64,000 nucleotides of DNA from Clarkia xantiana subsp. parviflora (lineage: Eukaryota; Streptophyta; Magnoliopsida; Myrtales; Onagraceae), in assembly GCA_036873135.1 (NCBI GenBank), contig JAPTYO010000018.1, positions 11,275,503 through 11,339,502 of the forward strand, in the 5' to 3' direction. The notes under the pieces are model-generated. The model did no database searches. It had not been told where the DNA came from and was given only the letters and a program-made list of their open reading frames with translations. Every line of letters starts with the position of its first letter. The first letter of the stretch is position 1. The translations under genes were made by a program, and so were the position numbers. Of the stretch, positions 42,701 through 52,260 are shown piece after piece.

Positions 42701-44962
42701 GCATTCCAGGCACTCAAGCAGCACCTCCGTACCCTCCCGCCGTTGGCAAAACCAGTTCCAGGCGAGCCGCTCTATCTCTATTTGGCTGTTTCTGATGTGG
42801 CTGTTAGTTCTGTCTTAATTAAGATTGTTAAGGGCAACCAAGTGCCTATCTATTATGTAAGCAAGGAGTTTGCCAAGTCTGAAATAAACTATCCCGCTAT
42901 TGAGAAGTATCTCTTTGCGTTGATTATTGCCGCTCGAAAACTGCGACCTTACTTCCATGCCCATGAAGTGACGGTATTGACTAATCAGCCCTTGAAACAC
43001 TTTTTGAACCGACCGGAGGCGTCGGGGAGATTGGTAAAATGGGCCATCGAGCTGACGGAATTCCGCATTCATTTCGCTCCGAGAACCGCTATTAAGGGCC
43101 AGGCGTTGGCAGATTTTATAGCTGAGTCTACGGCACCCGATCTGGAAGTAACGGATCCCGCAGAGGGGGCAACTATGGAAGGAGTCCCGACAACAGAACA
43201 GCAGCCAGAACAGCCAAATGAGGAGAATACTTGGGAGATGTACACTGATGGTTCATCGAGTGTAGAAGGCTCGGGGGCAGGATTCGTATTGATACCGCCC
43301 GGTGGAGGCGAGCCCCTGCGATATGCCTTGGCTTTGACATTCAAAGCCACCAACAATGAAGCGGAGTATGAGGCTCTCATCACAGGCCTCAAGATTGCCA
43401 AGGGTACGGGGGTCGACCATTTAAAAGTAAAGTGCGATGCTAGCTTGGTTGTAAATCAAGTCCAGGGGAACTATGAGGCCAAGAACCCGACTATGAAGAA
43501 ATATTGGCACGAGGTGCGGACTTTGAAGGGAAGCTTCAAAAGCTTTGATATCGTGGCGATCCCGAGGGAAGAGAACGCGGAAGCAGATGCCTTGAGCAAG
43601 TTCGCTCTGGGAGTGGCCCCCGAGGAGAATCGGAAGGTACATTTCCTAGAGAAGGTGATTATCTCAAACATCGACCCGGTGGAGGTCTGTGCTATTGGGA
43701 CAGAATCGGAAGAAGAGGAGAAGCTTACTTGGATGACCCCGATGATCACGTACCTGACTACGGGGGTACTCCCCGAGGACAAAGTGGCAGCTGTCAGGTT
43801 GCGGCGGATTGCGGACAACTATGCAATGGTGGACAACCAGTTGTACAAAAAAGGGTACGTAAAGCCTTTTCTAAAATGCGTAGCGGAGCCTGACACGAAT
43901 CGGATCCTAAGGGAACTACACGGAGGAGTCGCGACCTGTCATGAGGGAGCCCGATCTCTGGTGAGGAAGGCATTGAACCTGGGTTACTATTGGCCCTCGA
44001 TGAACAAAGAAGCGACCGCGATGGTCCGATCCTGTGATGCATGCCAGAGGTACGCCCCAAATATCGTGGCTCCCGCCGCGGACTTAATGCCCATCAGGAG
44101 CGCATGGCCCTTCGCGCAATGGGGAATTGACTTGGTGGGACCACTTCCCCAAGCGAGAGGTCAGTGTAAGTACTTACTCGTGGCTATTGACTACTTCTCA
44201 AAGTGGATAGAGGCCAAAGCATTGGCTAGAACGACGGGGCAGCAGATCCTCAAGTTCCTTCAGACTCAAATCATAACCCGGTACGGGGTCCCGCGAGGGT
44301 TGATCAGCGACAACGGCCCTCCGTTCAATGGGGCTCAGTTGAAGGAGTACCTGGAAGAACTAAACATCGAGCATCGGACCGCTTCAGTCCGCCACGCCCA
44401 GACCAATGGCCAGGTAGAGTCAGCCAACAAGATCGTGATGGATGGCTTGAAGAAGAGAGTCTATGCCTTGCAGGGCCATTGGCTGGATGAGCTCGAGAAC
44501 GTGCCGTGGGCTGTGAGAACAACACCCAAGCAATCAACAGGAGAAACTCCGTTTGGCCTGGTTTATGGCACGGAGGCAGTCGCTCCCGTGGAAATAGCGG
44601 TGGCGTCCCATCGCGCGAAATATTACGAGCCTCTGACAAACGAGGAAATGAGACGTCTGGACTTAGACCTACTCGAGGAAAAGAGGTGGAAGGCTGATGA
44701 AGTCCAGGCCCGAATGCGTCTGGCAACAGCCCGATATTACAATCGGCGTGTCAGGTCCCGACAATTCTTCGTGGGAGAACTTGTCTGGCGGAGGAACGAG
44801 TTCGTTCACCAAGATCGGATCAACAAACTATCACCAAAATGGGAGGGACCTAACAAGATCGTAGGGATGCCAGCACCCAATGCATACAAACTGGAAGACC
44901 TTGATGGCAAGACGTTGAAGCATTCCTTCAGTGGCGAACACTTGAAGAAGTATCATGTTTGA
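42701..44962 (+). CDS. pol: Element E RNase H (two) and integrase, same frame after the stop
   Basis: The same frame continues from the codon after the stop to TGA at 44960-44962; the first ATG is 42743. Ty3-type RNase H with the first catalytic Asp replaced (LAVSDVAVSSVL). Second RNase H with full D-E-D-D (MYTDGSS near 43240, NNEAEYEAL near 43360, VKCDASL near 43433, EADALS near 43580). Integrase: HHCC zinc domain (LHGGVATCHEGARS, RSCDACQRY), D in GIDLVGPL near 44128, D in ISDNGPPF near 44309, E in GQVESANK near 44415, ending SGEHLKKYHV. Without read-through this half would not be made. Confidence 0.93.
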   Translation, partial: AFQALKQHLRTLPPLAKPVPGEPLYLYLAVSDVAVSSVLIKIVKGNQVPIYYVSKEFAKSEINYPAIEKYLFALIIAARKLRPYFHAHEVTVLTNQPLKHFLNRPEASGRLVKWAIELTEFRIHFAPRTAIKGQALADFIAESTAPDLEVTDPAEGATMEGVPTTEQQPEQPNEENTWEMYTDGSSSVEGSGAGFVLIPPGGGEPLRYALALTFKATNNEAEYEALITGLKIAKGTGVDHLKVKCDASLVVNQVQGNYEAKNPTMKKYWHEVRTLKGSFKSFDIVAIPREENAEADALSKFALGVAPEENRKVHFLEKVIISNIDPVEVCAIGTESEEEEKLTWMTPMITYLTTGVLPEDKVAAVRLRRIADNYAMVDNQLYKKGYVKPFLKCVAEPDTNRILRELHGGVATCHEGARSLVRKALNLGYYWPSMNKEATAMVRSCDACQRYAPNIVAPAADLMPIRSAWPFAQWGIDLVGPLPQARGQCKYLLVAIDYFSKWIEAKALARTTGQQILKFLQTQIITRYGVPRGLISDNGPPFNGAQLKEYLEELNIEHRTASVRHAQTNGQVESANKIVMDGLKKRVYALQGHWLDELENVPWAVRTTPKQSTGETPFGLVYGTEAVAPVEIAVASHRAKYYEPLTNEEMRRLDLDLLEEKRWKADEVQARMRLATARYYNRRVRSRQFFVGELVWRRNEFVHQDRINKLSPKWEGPNKIVGMPAPNAYKLEDLDGKTLKHSFSGEHLKKYHV

Positions 44963-44964
44963 TA

Positions 44965-45383
44965 TTAAGTCGCCGCGAATGGCGCAAGTTATCTATCAAT
45001 CCGATTAGGACGTCCTGAAGGGCGCGACAAAAAGCCTTCCGAGGTACGACAAAAAGCCTTCCGAGGTACGATAAAAAGCCTTACGAGGTATGCGTAAGTC
45101 GTCTATATGATGCGGCCAAAAGCCTTAACGGGTATGGACAAAAGCCCTACGGGGTACACGTAAGTCGTCTATATGATGCAACCAAAAGCCTAGGTACGAA
45201 AAGGCCCTGATGGGTCCGCGTAAGTCGTCTATATGATGCGGCCAAAAGCCTTAACGGTACGAAAAAGCCTTAAACAGGTCCGCGTAAGTCGTCTATATGA
45301 TGCGGCAAAAAGCTTTAAAGGGTACGATTAAGCCGTCCAGTAGAGACGCAGTAAAAGCCCTAAGGGGTGTGAAGATGGCCTTG
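44965..45383 (+). repeat. 60-67 bp tandem array of element E
   Basis: Units with 'gcgtaagtcgtctatatgat' and gcggccaaaagcctt at 45092, 45159, 45219 and 45283. It begins right after the integrase stop with degraded units. Confidence 0.85.
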
Positions 45384-45950
45384 AAAGGCAGGGACGAGAA
45401 ACCTTAAGTGGTGAAGTCCCGATTTTGGACGAGAAACCTTAAATGGTGAAGTCCCGATTTTGGACGAGAAACCTTAAATGGTGAAGTCCCGATTTTGGAC
45501 GAGAAACCTTCAATGGTGAAGTCCCGATTTTGGACGAGAAACCTTAAATGGTGAAGTCCCGATTGGACGAGAAACCTTCAGTGGTGAAGTCCCGATTGGA
45601 CGAGAAACCTTAAGTGGTGAAGTCCCGATTGGACGAGAAACCTTCAGTGGTGAAGTCCCGATTGGACGAGAAACCTTAAGTTGTGAAGTCCCGATTGGAC
45701 GAGAAACCTTAAGTGGTGAAGTCCCGATTGAACGAGAAACCTTCAGTGGTGAAGTCCCGACGGCGGTATCGGGAGGTATGAAGACAAAAGCCTCTGGCTG
45801 AGGTATCAAGAAATATAAAGATAAAAGCCCCCGACGGTGGTATCGGGAGATACGAAGACAAAAGCCTCCGATGGAGATATCAAAAGGCCTGAAGATAAAA
45901 GCCCCCGACGGCGGTATCGGGAGGTATAAAAACAAAAACCTCCGACAACG
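45384..45950 (+). repeat. 33-35 bp tandem array of element E
   Basis: About 11 copies of 'gacgagaaaccttaagtggt' plus gaagtcccgatt. The first five are 35 bp (gattttg) and the rest 33 bp (gattg). Then come diverged 'aaaagcctccgacggcggta' units to about 45950. Shares the CCTTAAGTGGTG core with the A array. Confidence 0.9.
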
Positions 45951-46000
45951 AGGTCAGAAGAGCTGAATTAAAAGACATGACGAACTAAAAGTTCCCCATG

Positions 46001-46013
46001 TCTTGGGGGCAAA
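46001..46013 (+). other. Polypurine tract of element E
   Basis: tcttgggggcaaa directly before the TG of the 3' LTR; an 8-bp inverted repeat (45972-45979 with 45997-46004) ends inside it. Confidence 0.85.
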
Positions 46014-46773
46014 TGATGGGTTCCGATGTAATCGTTAGCCCCGTTAACAGCCAATGGACGGCGAATAGGTCCAGTGGGCCTCGTGAAAAGCCTGGATGGC
46101 CCAGAGGCCCAGCATGAAGGGTCCCCGACTTTAGCGGTCCCGATGAATGAGCTGAATGCTCCGATAAGAAGCCTCTGAGTAGGCCCCGATGTGCCTTAGT
46201 AAAGGCCCCGATAATAAAGCCCCGCAGAGGCTGGACCCGTCCCGTAGAGACTGAAGGTCCTGGGTGGTGATCTAGAATGAGACAACTCTGGAGTCTCCGA
46301 CAGGAGTCGGGACTTGTGATCAGAGGATAAAAGCCGAGAAACCCTCTTACTAGATAGAGTAGTGGGAGACGGTTAGAGATGGAGATGAACTCCCCGAGAT
46401 ACGCAGGGCGTGCCCGAGATACGCGGAGTACGGGTAAGATACGCGGAGCGTGGGGCGAGATATACGGAATCCCAACCGAGATATGTGGAATCGTGGCGAG
46501 ATACACGGAATCATGGGCAAAACTGCCAGGCGCAGTAACAGGTAACTGAGTAACTTCCCCTCCTATATAAAGGAGGAAGTTACCTCAGAAAACCGGCATC
46601 TAATACGAACTTATACTCTTGTGCTTACACCCCATTGATCACTGTACTCATTTAAGCATCGGAGAGGGATTCTGGGTCACCACCCAGGTCATCCCCTTTT
46701 GCAGGATTACGCGGAGCCCAGGAGTCCAAGCTTTCCGTCAAGGACGTAACGGAGCTTCGCCCGTTATCCAACA
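46014..46773 (+). repeat. 3' LTR of element E (760 bp)
   Basis: TATATAAAG at 46564-46572. Ends ttatccaaca at 46773, followed by target duplication atctt. Confidence 0.95.
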
Positions 46774-46778
46774 ATCTT

Positions 46779-47160
46779 GTCGCGCCCCCTCTGGTTGACA
46801 TGCCCAGATATTGTGGTCAGGTTTGGGAAAACACACAATGTGGGTAAAGTTTGATCGAGAATGACCAAAACAGGGGGTTGGTCTTGAGGAGGGTCCACTG
46901 TGGCGTCGGGGAGCACGGTGGTAGCTAGCATTGTAGGTCCTGTATTCACCACAGGTGTTTTCGAGAAGCCTGGACTCGAGTTCTCTGTCAGCAAGGCTGA
47001 GTTTGGAGTATTGATGGTTGATCGAGCCTCGAGAAGTGCCATGATGCGCTCCATGTTTGCCGACATGGATTCCATATCTCGATGCATTTTGGTATTGGCC
47101 GTCTCGATCTCGGCTATTCAATTCTCTTGTTGCTGGATCTTCTGAGCGTTCTCCATATTA
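46779..47160 (-). pseudogene. gag: Element F Gag, N-terminal end
   Basis: Homologous to D 19260-19720: MHRDMESMSANMERIMALL near 47060 and the Pro/Val-rich linker DPPQDQPPVLVI near 46880. Separated from the rest of gag by E. Confidence 0.7.
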
Positions 47161-48252
47161 GTAGTTTGTCGTGTGATTGCCTGTAATACCTGCAGCGAAA
47201 ATGCGATATTCAGAATATGGAACACAAAATATCATTCATGATTGTTTTGAAAGTAATGTTTCATTCATCTCATTATCTTTTGAAAAAGTGTTTTGTAACT
47301 AAAATGGGTTTCTAAGACACTTTACACAACTGCGAAACTTGATCAATGTGTGTCGAGTGCTTGCCCCAAAATCCGTGCGAAGGTAATACAATAAGGTTTT
47401 TTCAAAATGGATTCACTTTTTACCACTTGGTCGGATTTTGGAGCGAGCACATAACTCTGACGTTTTTATCTGTCATATTTCCAATGTTAAACGATTGTGG
47501 CACTCCACTCTACGCGGGTTTTCTCCAATAATCTTGTTTTGTCTTTATCATGGTAATCTAGATCTGATCAATGTTAATCTTGAGTAATAAAAGGGCCGCG
47601 ATACGAGGGCAATTTTGCAGTCTTTCCATTCATACCGAAAATGGTGTGTAAAGCGTTTTAGAAGCGATGAACTGAATTACACAGTTTTTTTTTGGAAAAA
47701 TATGATGCATGTTTGAAATGTAAATTTCCATTAATATATGGTGTACAATTACATATGGTAAAAAAAATTAAAGATTACATCGAGACCAATGTCCTATACA
47801 TGAAAAACTCTAGGGGTCGAGAACAATTAAAAAAAAACACACGCAAGTACGCGTAGTGGCAGGATCAGGGTTTCAGGTGTTTATTTTTGCTTTGCTCTAT
47901 AAGGTAGGTTCCACTGATAGGTTCCCGACAAGATGGTTTCCTCACCCCCATCATAGAGATCACAAGACCTACACATGCGAGTGTAGTTTTTCGAAGTCGT
48001 ACCGGCGGCTAAGCAGCTCTGGTCGTACTGTACTAAACCTCCAGGGTTTCTAGTTTCCCTTTCTTTTAGGCGTTTTAGATATTTGTTCTAAAGTGACGTG
48101 TGTGCGAGTTCAACAAAGAAAAATAAGCTAGTAAAATAACAAGTTCTGCATCTGTCACATAAAAAACTCAAAGTTAAAATAACTAAGTCATATATAAAAA
48201 CAACTAAACACATGGAACATAAATAAAAATAAAGAGCTCTAACCTTCAAGTG
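47161..48252 (-). other. 5' leader of element F
   Basis: Non-coding, homologous to D 19721-20786; includes A-rich low-complexity runs near 47680 and 48130-48240. No other feature seen. Confidence 0.6.
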
Positions 48253-48270
48253 TCCTAGGCAGAGTCACCA
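48253..48270 (-). other. Primer-binding site of element F
   Basis: TGGTGACTCTGCCTAGGA on the minus strand, a mutated form of the Ogre-type site in D. Confidence 0.75.
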
Positions 48271-48273
48271 AAT

Positions 48274-49093
48274 TGTCAGACCTAAAATCAAACCTAAGAC
48301 GATTACGTTTTGAAAACGTTGATTTTGAAAAGAGTCACCACTAGTTAATTATAAGGCTAACTAGAATCCTATATTGACTAAGAGAATAACGAATTAAACA
48401 CCTAGGTATAAAATTGGTCTACAGTCAGAAATTCGAGTTCGGAGGTTGTGTAATGAATTAAAAATATAATTTTTAACTACACTCTTTCTGTCTTCAATTC
48501 ACTTTAATTGCCAGCGGAGCTCTGGTGGTCACCAGCGGGAGTGGTCTGAGCGGGGATGAAGATGGTCAAGCAAGAGAGAGAGAGAGAGAAAGAGATGACA
48601 CATTTTTCAAGGAAAATAATATATTTTTATTTTTGATTTTCTGTTGTGAACATTATATATTTGAAAGGGGCCTCGAGAATCCGACCTAGAGACTTTCAGT
48701 TTTACAACGGACGATCTTATGATTGTAGTTCAACCGGCGGGAGTGGTCTGAGCGGGGATGAAGATGGTTGAGCAAGAGAGAGAGAGAGAGAGATGGCAAG
48801 TTTTTCAAGGAACATAATTTTTTATTTTTTTTTAAGTTGTGTAAATTACATTAGACCCTATATATAGTACCTAGGTCTAGTCTAACTAGAAAATAATCTT
48901 ACAGATTAATTCTAACAATAAATGCTTATTTATTCTAACAATAAATATTGATTTATTTTAAATACATATAATATCCTAATATACGCTGGAGCAATCTTTG
49001 AAGCTTCACGACTTGTCATATATATATACATTTCCTTATTTAGCGCGTCACGTGTCACGCGTGTCGCGCGTGGTCCAAAATTAGGTGTTATCA
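48274..49093 (-). repeat. 5' LTR of element F (820 bp)
   Basis: Plus view starts tgtcagacctaaaatc and ends aggtgttatca; both ends match LTR D. Internally different: a duplicated segment (about 48533-48602 and 48735-48803) with (AG)n runs flanks a foreign 73-bp fragment. TATATATAG (minus) at about 48859-48867. Confidence 0.85.
48663..48735. repeat. Fragment of a B-type gag-protease junction inside LTR F
   Basis: 73 bp aligned without gaps to 31060-31132 in B, with 8 mismatches (about 89%). In B this stretch is coding (Gag end to protease). It sits exactly between the two copies of the duplicated LTR segment. Confidence 0.85.
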
Positions 49094-50531
49094 TGGATCT
49101 CCCCAAAGTTAACATCTGTGAATCAACTGATCAAAAAATCAGCTCCAGCCTTGAATAGTAGCCCCTTTGCTGCTAATCCAAAGTGGAATTAACATACTTC
49201 ATAATATTCTTTACTGCTTCTAGATGTGGCTTCCTTGGAGTTTGCATAAACCGGCTAACAAGTCTGACAAAGAATGATGTGTCTGGTCTTGTAATAGTTA
49301 AGTATAGAAGACTCCCAATAAGGGCACGATAAGGTCGAGGATCGGGTAAAAGAGACCCTTCATCACGTTTAAGATTCACGTGAATATCAAGTTGAATGAA
49401 ACGTACCATTCCGTGCTTTACTCCAAACTTTTCAACCATCCTTCTCGCATAGCTTTCTTGGGAAAGAAAGATTCCTTCATGCGAATTCTTAACCTCCAGA
49501 CAAGAAAGTTACTCGACTCTCCAAGCTTCTTCAAGTCAAACCGTATCGAGAGTTCTTCTTGAAGACAGGCGATTTCCGCGTTATTGTTGCCAGTGATTAT
49601 CATATCATCCACGTATAAGAGAGAAATCACATGCACTCCTTCACCTTTCTTGATGAATAATTTGAGATCTGAGTCAGAAGCCGCATATCCGCAAAACTGC
49701 AAGTATTGAGCAATCTTCCCGTACAAAGCTCTAGGGGCTTGCTTCAACCCGTATAACGCCTTCTTGAGCTTACAAACATAATCCGGATGCTCTCGAGAAA
49801 CAAATCTGGGAGGTTGCTCCATGTATATATTCTTATCCAACTTTCCATACAAGAACGCATTCTTGACGTCGAGCTGCCAAAGATTCCAACCAAAACGAGC
49901 TGCCAGGGCAAAAAGAGCACTTACCGTAGTCATTTTCTCCACCGGACTAATTGTCTCTTCATAGTCTTCTCCGTACTTCTAGTAGAATCCTCGAGCTACC
50001 AGCCGTGCTTTGAATATGTCAATACTCCCATTCGCTTTCCGTTTAATTCGGTAGACCCATTTACACGTGACTGGTCTAACACTATCTGGTTTCGGGACTA
50101 AATCCCAAGTCATCTCTTCATCCATAGCAGTCTCCCACTCTTTTATACCCTTAGCCTCGTTGTATGATGATGGTTCTTCTTCATCTACTGGCCCTGCAAA
50201 GAAGCACAAATATGTAGTGACAAAATTTTCATCTCGATACCGAGCCGGCTTAATGATTATTCTCCTCGGTCGTTGGTTTGTCACCGGTTCATCATCTGCT
50301 TCTCCATGAAAATATTCTTGAAGACATGGGCTCCCCTTTTCTCCATGCTCCTCTCTTGCAGCGTTTTCCTCCCTTGATGATGATGATGGAAAACAAATCG
50401 ACTCCTCGTAAGAAGAATTAGCACTTCCATTCTCGACTCGTCTGCTTTTCCCGTAGAATGACGATACTTCATCGAATAGGACGTCTCGTAACACGAAATA
50501 TTTATGCGTCTGAGGATCCATGCACCTCTAT
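49094..50531 (-). pseudogene. pol: Element G integrase C-terminal end and reverse transcriptase
   Basis: The open piece 49979-50521 has CMDPQTHKYFVLRDVLFDE (end of integrase), RPRRIIIKPARY, and ETAMDEEMTWDLVPKP, CKWVYRIKRKANGSID (start of RT). A single stop at about 49980 leads to 49418-49942 with WQLDVKNAFLYGKL, CKLKKALYGLKQAPR and the catalytic LLYVDDMIITG. The end of RT is in frame 49173-49439 (ALIGSLLYLTITRPD). Frameshifts near 49440 and 49180. RNase H begins (TDVNFGE) and is cut at 49093 by F. Confidence 0.85.
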
Positions 50532-51128
50532 TGTTAGATTACAGGGAGTAATTACTACGGAAACTAAAACCATGGTACATGCAAGTAATCAAAATTACGC
50601 AGCGGAAGATTCGCACATACCTCTACAGTTGTCCGTATTCCCAAGATCTTTGCAGGAGGGTGTTCACGATCCTTCGGTCGTCACTCGTAGGGGTTCTTGT
50701 GAAGGAAGCCCTACGTGGTATATTCTTCACAGCAAAGCCTCTGATCGATCCTTGGCGAGGGACAGATCTCCGGAGTGTTTGCTCGAAGGCAAATTGGCAC
50801 ACCCTTGGTAGATATATGGTTCGGCCAAATATGATGTCTCTGGGGGAAGGGTTTTCTCTCAAAACACCACTACAAGGGAATTGTGATTAACCCTAATAAA
50901 ACCCCTATCTCCCCATATATATAGGAGGAGTAAATTGGACAAAAGTCCACTTTACCCCCACCCATAATTCGGCCGACCATGTATAGTATAGGGAGGCCCA
51001 ATTTTGGGCCTCTCATGTCAATCGGGATTTGGGTTTGGCCCAATGTCCTAAAGTGACATGTACGCAATTAACTTAGGTAACATATACATATAATGGGCTT
51101 CCATTTACTAGGCAACCATATGCTTACA
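50532..51128 (-). repeat. 3' LTR of element H (597 bp)
   Basis: Plus view starts tgttagattac and ends atatgcttaca. Pairs with 57788-58387. Sense-strand TATATATAT near 50917-50927. Confidence 0.87.
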
Positions 51129-52258
51129 GATCCCACTCGCTGGAATGTGAGGGTGCCTGTTAATGTATTGTCGTCCAAATCTGCATCAAAATTTCACTAT
51201 TTCGATCTAGTCCTTTGCTTCCGAATAGTTCATACGAGGTTTGCCATGCGACCGGCGGACACGACGGTCATCGTGCTACTCATCTGTTAGGAGTGTTGTA
51301 GCACACGAGGAACGTTGATTCCCTTTTCTCTAATCAACCTGTTATAAACAACATTTATATAGTGTCGCGCTGTATCCTAGGTCAACTGATAGTTCTCCTT
51401 TTGCCTAGTTTCCTCATAGGAACACTTCCCCAAGCATCCGTACAAGTATTCACAACCTTCAACTAATATCCGGTTGGTGGCCACCTAGTGAATACAAGAG
51501 TCGGTGAATTACAGGTGAACTTGACCATCCCCATCGCTCATATCCTCAGTCAAGTCCAACCGGTTTCCAAAGACGTGGTCACTGGGCCTTTTTGTTCAGC
51601 ACTACGCTCATACGCCGGGAAGCGAACATTGAGCCTGACCTTAGATATGAGTTCTGATTCTGTGAGGATACTTTGGGTGCCTCTTCATAAGGCTCTCGGG
51701 ATCAATCACACGCTTGAGGTGAAGAAGTTTGCCCGCCAGAATCATGAGGATTCTTTCTTAGCACAACCGAGCTGTGACCCCGTGGTCGGATGTGGCACGC
51801 GTAGTATGAAGCACGCGTCGATAGCATACCTGAACGTTTAAGTTCAAAGGAATGGGACATATCAAATCAGGATATCGCGGATTCTCATTTGGCCCAGAAT
51901 GTGGATTAATGACGAACGAAGTGCATCAAGACGATCTGCAAATCGAAGATCATGTCGAGTTACTTCGACACAAGATGATCGTTCAGCGTAATCAGGTTTA
52001 TCCCCCTGATTCTTAGCCAGCCTTGCTTAGTAGAGGACTCCCTCAAAAATATGACAACCGTACCTGTTTGACGAGGTAAGGCCCACATTCGACATAGTTT
52101 CGATAGAGGATTGCGTCCTCCTACGACTTAATTTATAGACCGAAAATTTGATGTAATCAAAACATTATGATGTCGATTGATCATAAACTCAGTTGCAATT
52201 CTTTCACTTACAAAATGTAACTTTATAATATCAAAATGTTATCACGGATACATGCCAC
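51129..52258 (-). other. 3' non-coding region of H, with polypurine tract at its left end
   Basis: GCGAGTGGGATC (minus, 51129-51140) directly precedes the LTR. The remaining 1.1 kb has no recognised domain; the plus-strand open frame 51488-51841 (117 codons) matches nothing I know. Confidence 0.5.
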
Positions 52259-52260
52259 AT

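Larger units (their letters stand above)
38487..46773 (+). mobile_element. Element E: young, nearly intact Retand-like Ty3/gypsy element
   Basis: LTRs 38487-39247 and 46014-46773; perfect target duplication atctt at 38482-38486 and 46774-46778, in the gag of F. Order: LTR, primer site, one gag-pro-RT-RNase H-integrase frame with a single stop, array, polypurine tract, LTR. The LTRs differ by about eight substitutions and one single-base gap in 760 bp (about 1%, counted by eye). Unlike A it has no antisense gene between array and LTR. The best preserved and one of the two youngest elements here. Confidence 0.95.
1..49093 (-). mobile_element. Element F: Ogre-like gag-only LTR retrotransposon (3' end outside window)
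   Basis: Ty3/gypsy element on the minus strand, now in pieces at 1-227, 35665-38486 and 46774-49093 because B and E are inserted in it. Its 5' LTR is 48274-49093 and its 3' LTR must lie left of base 1. The primer-binding site next to the LTR reads TGGTGACTCTGCC, the type seen in Ogre/Tat elements. Gag resembles Ogre Gag (RQYKFNLD and AAGVRPPL type motifs in its sister D). No protease, RT or integrase is present. Order and content match D along the whole length, so F and D are two copies of one family. Its right end breaks the RNase H region of copia element G. Family assignment is by recognition, not by search. Confidence 0.8.

Noticed and set aside
50532..51128. Solo LTR unrelated to 57788-58387
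   Set aside because: Polypurine tract and internal RNase H/RT in correct order lie between the two LTRs, and the integrase frame of G continues across the pair.
51488..51841. 117-codon plus-strand open frame in the 3' region of H
   Set aside because: No recognisable domain, no support from position, and length possible by chance.
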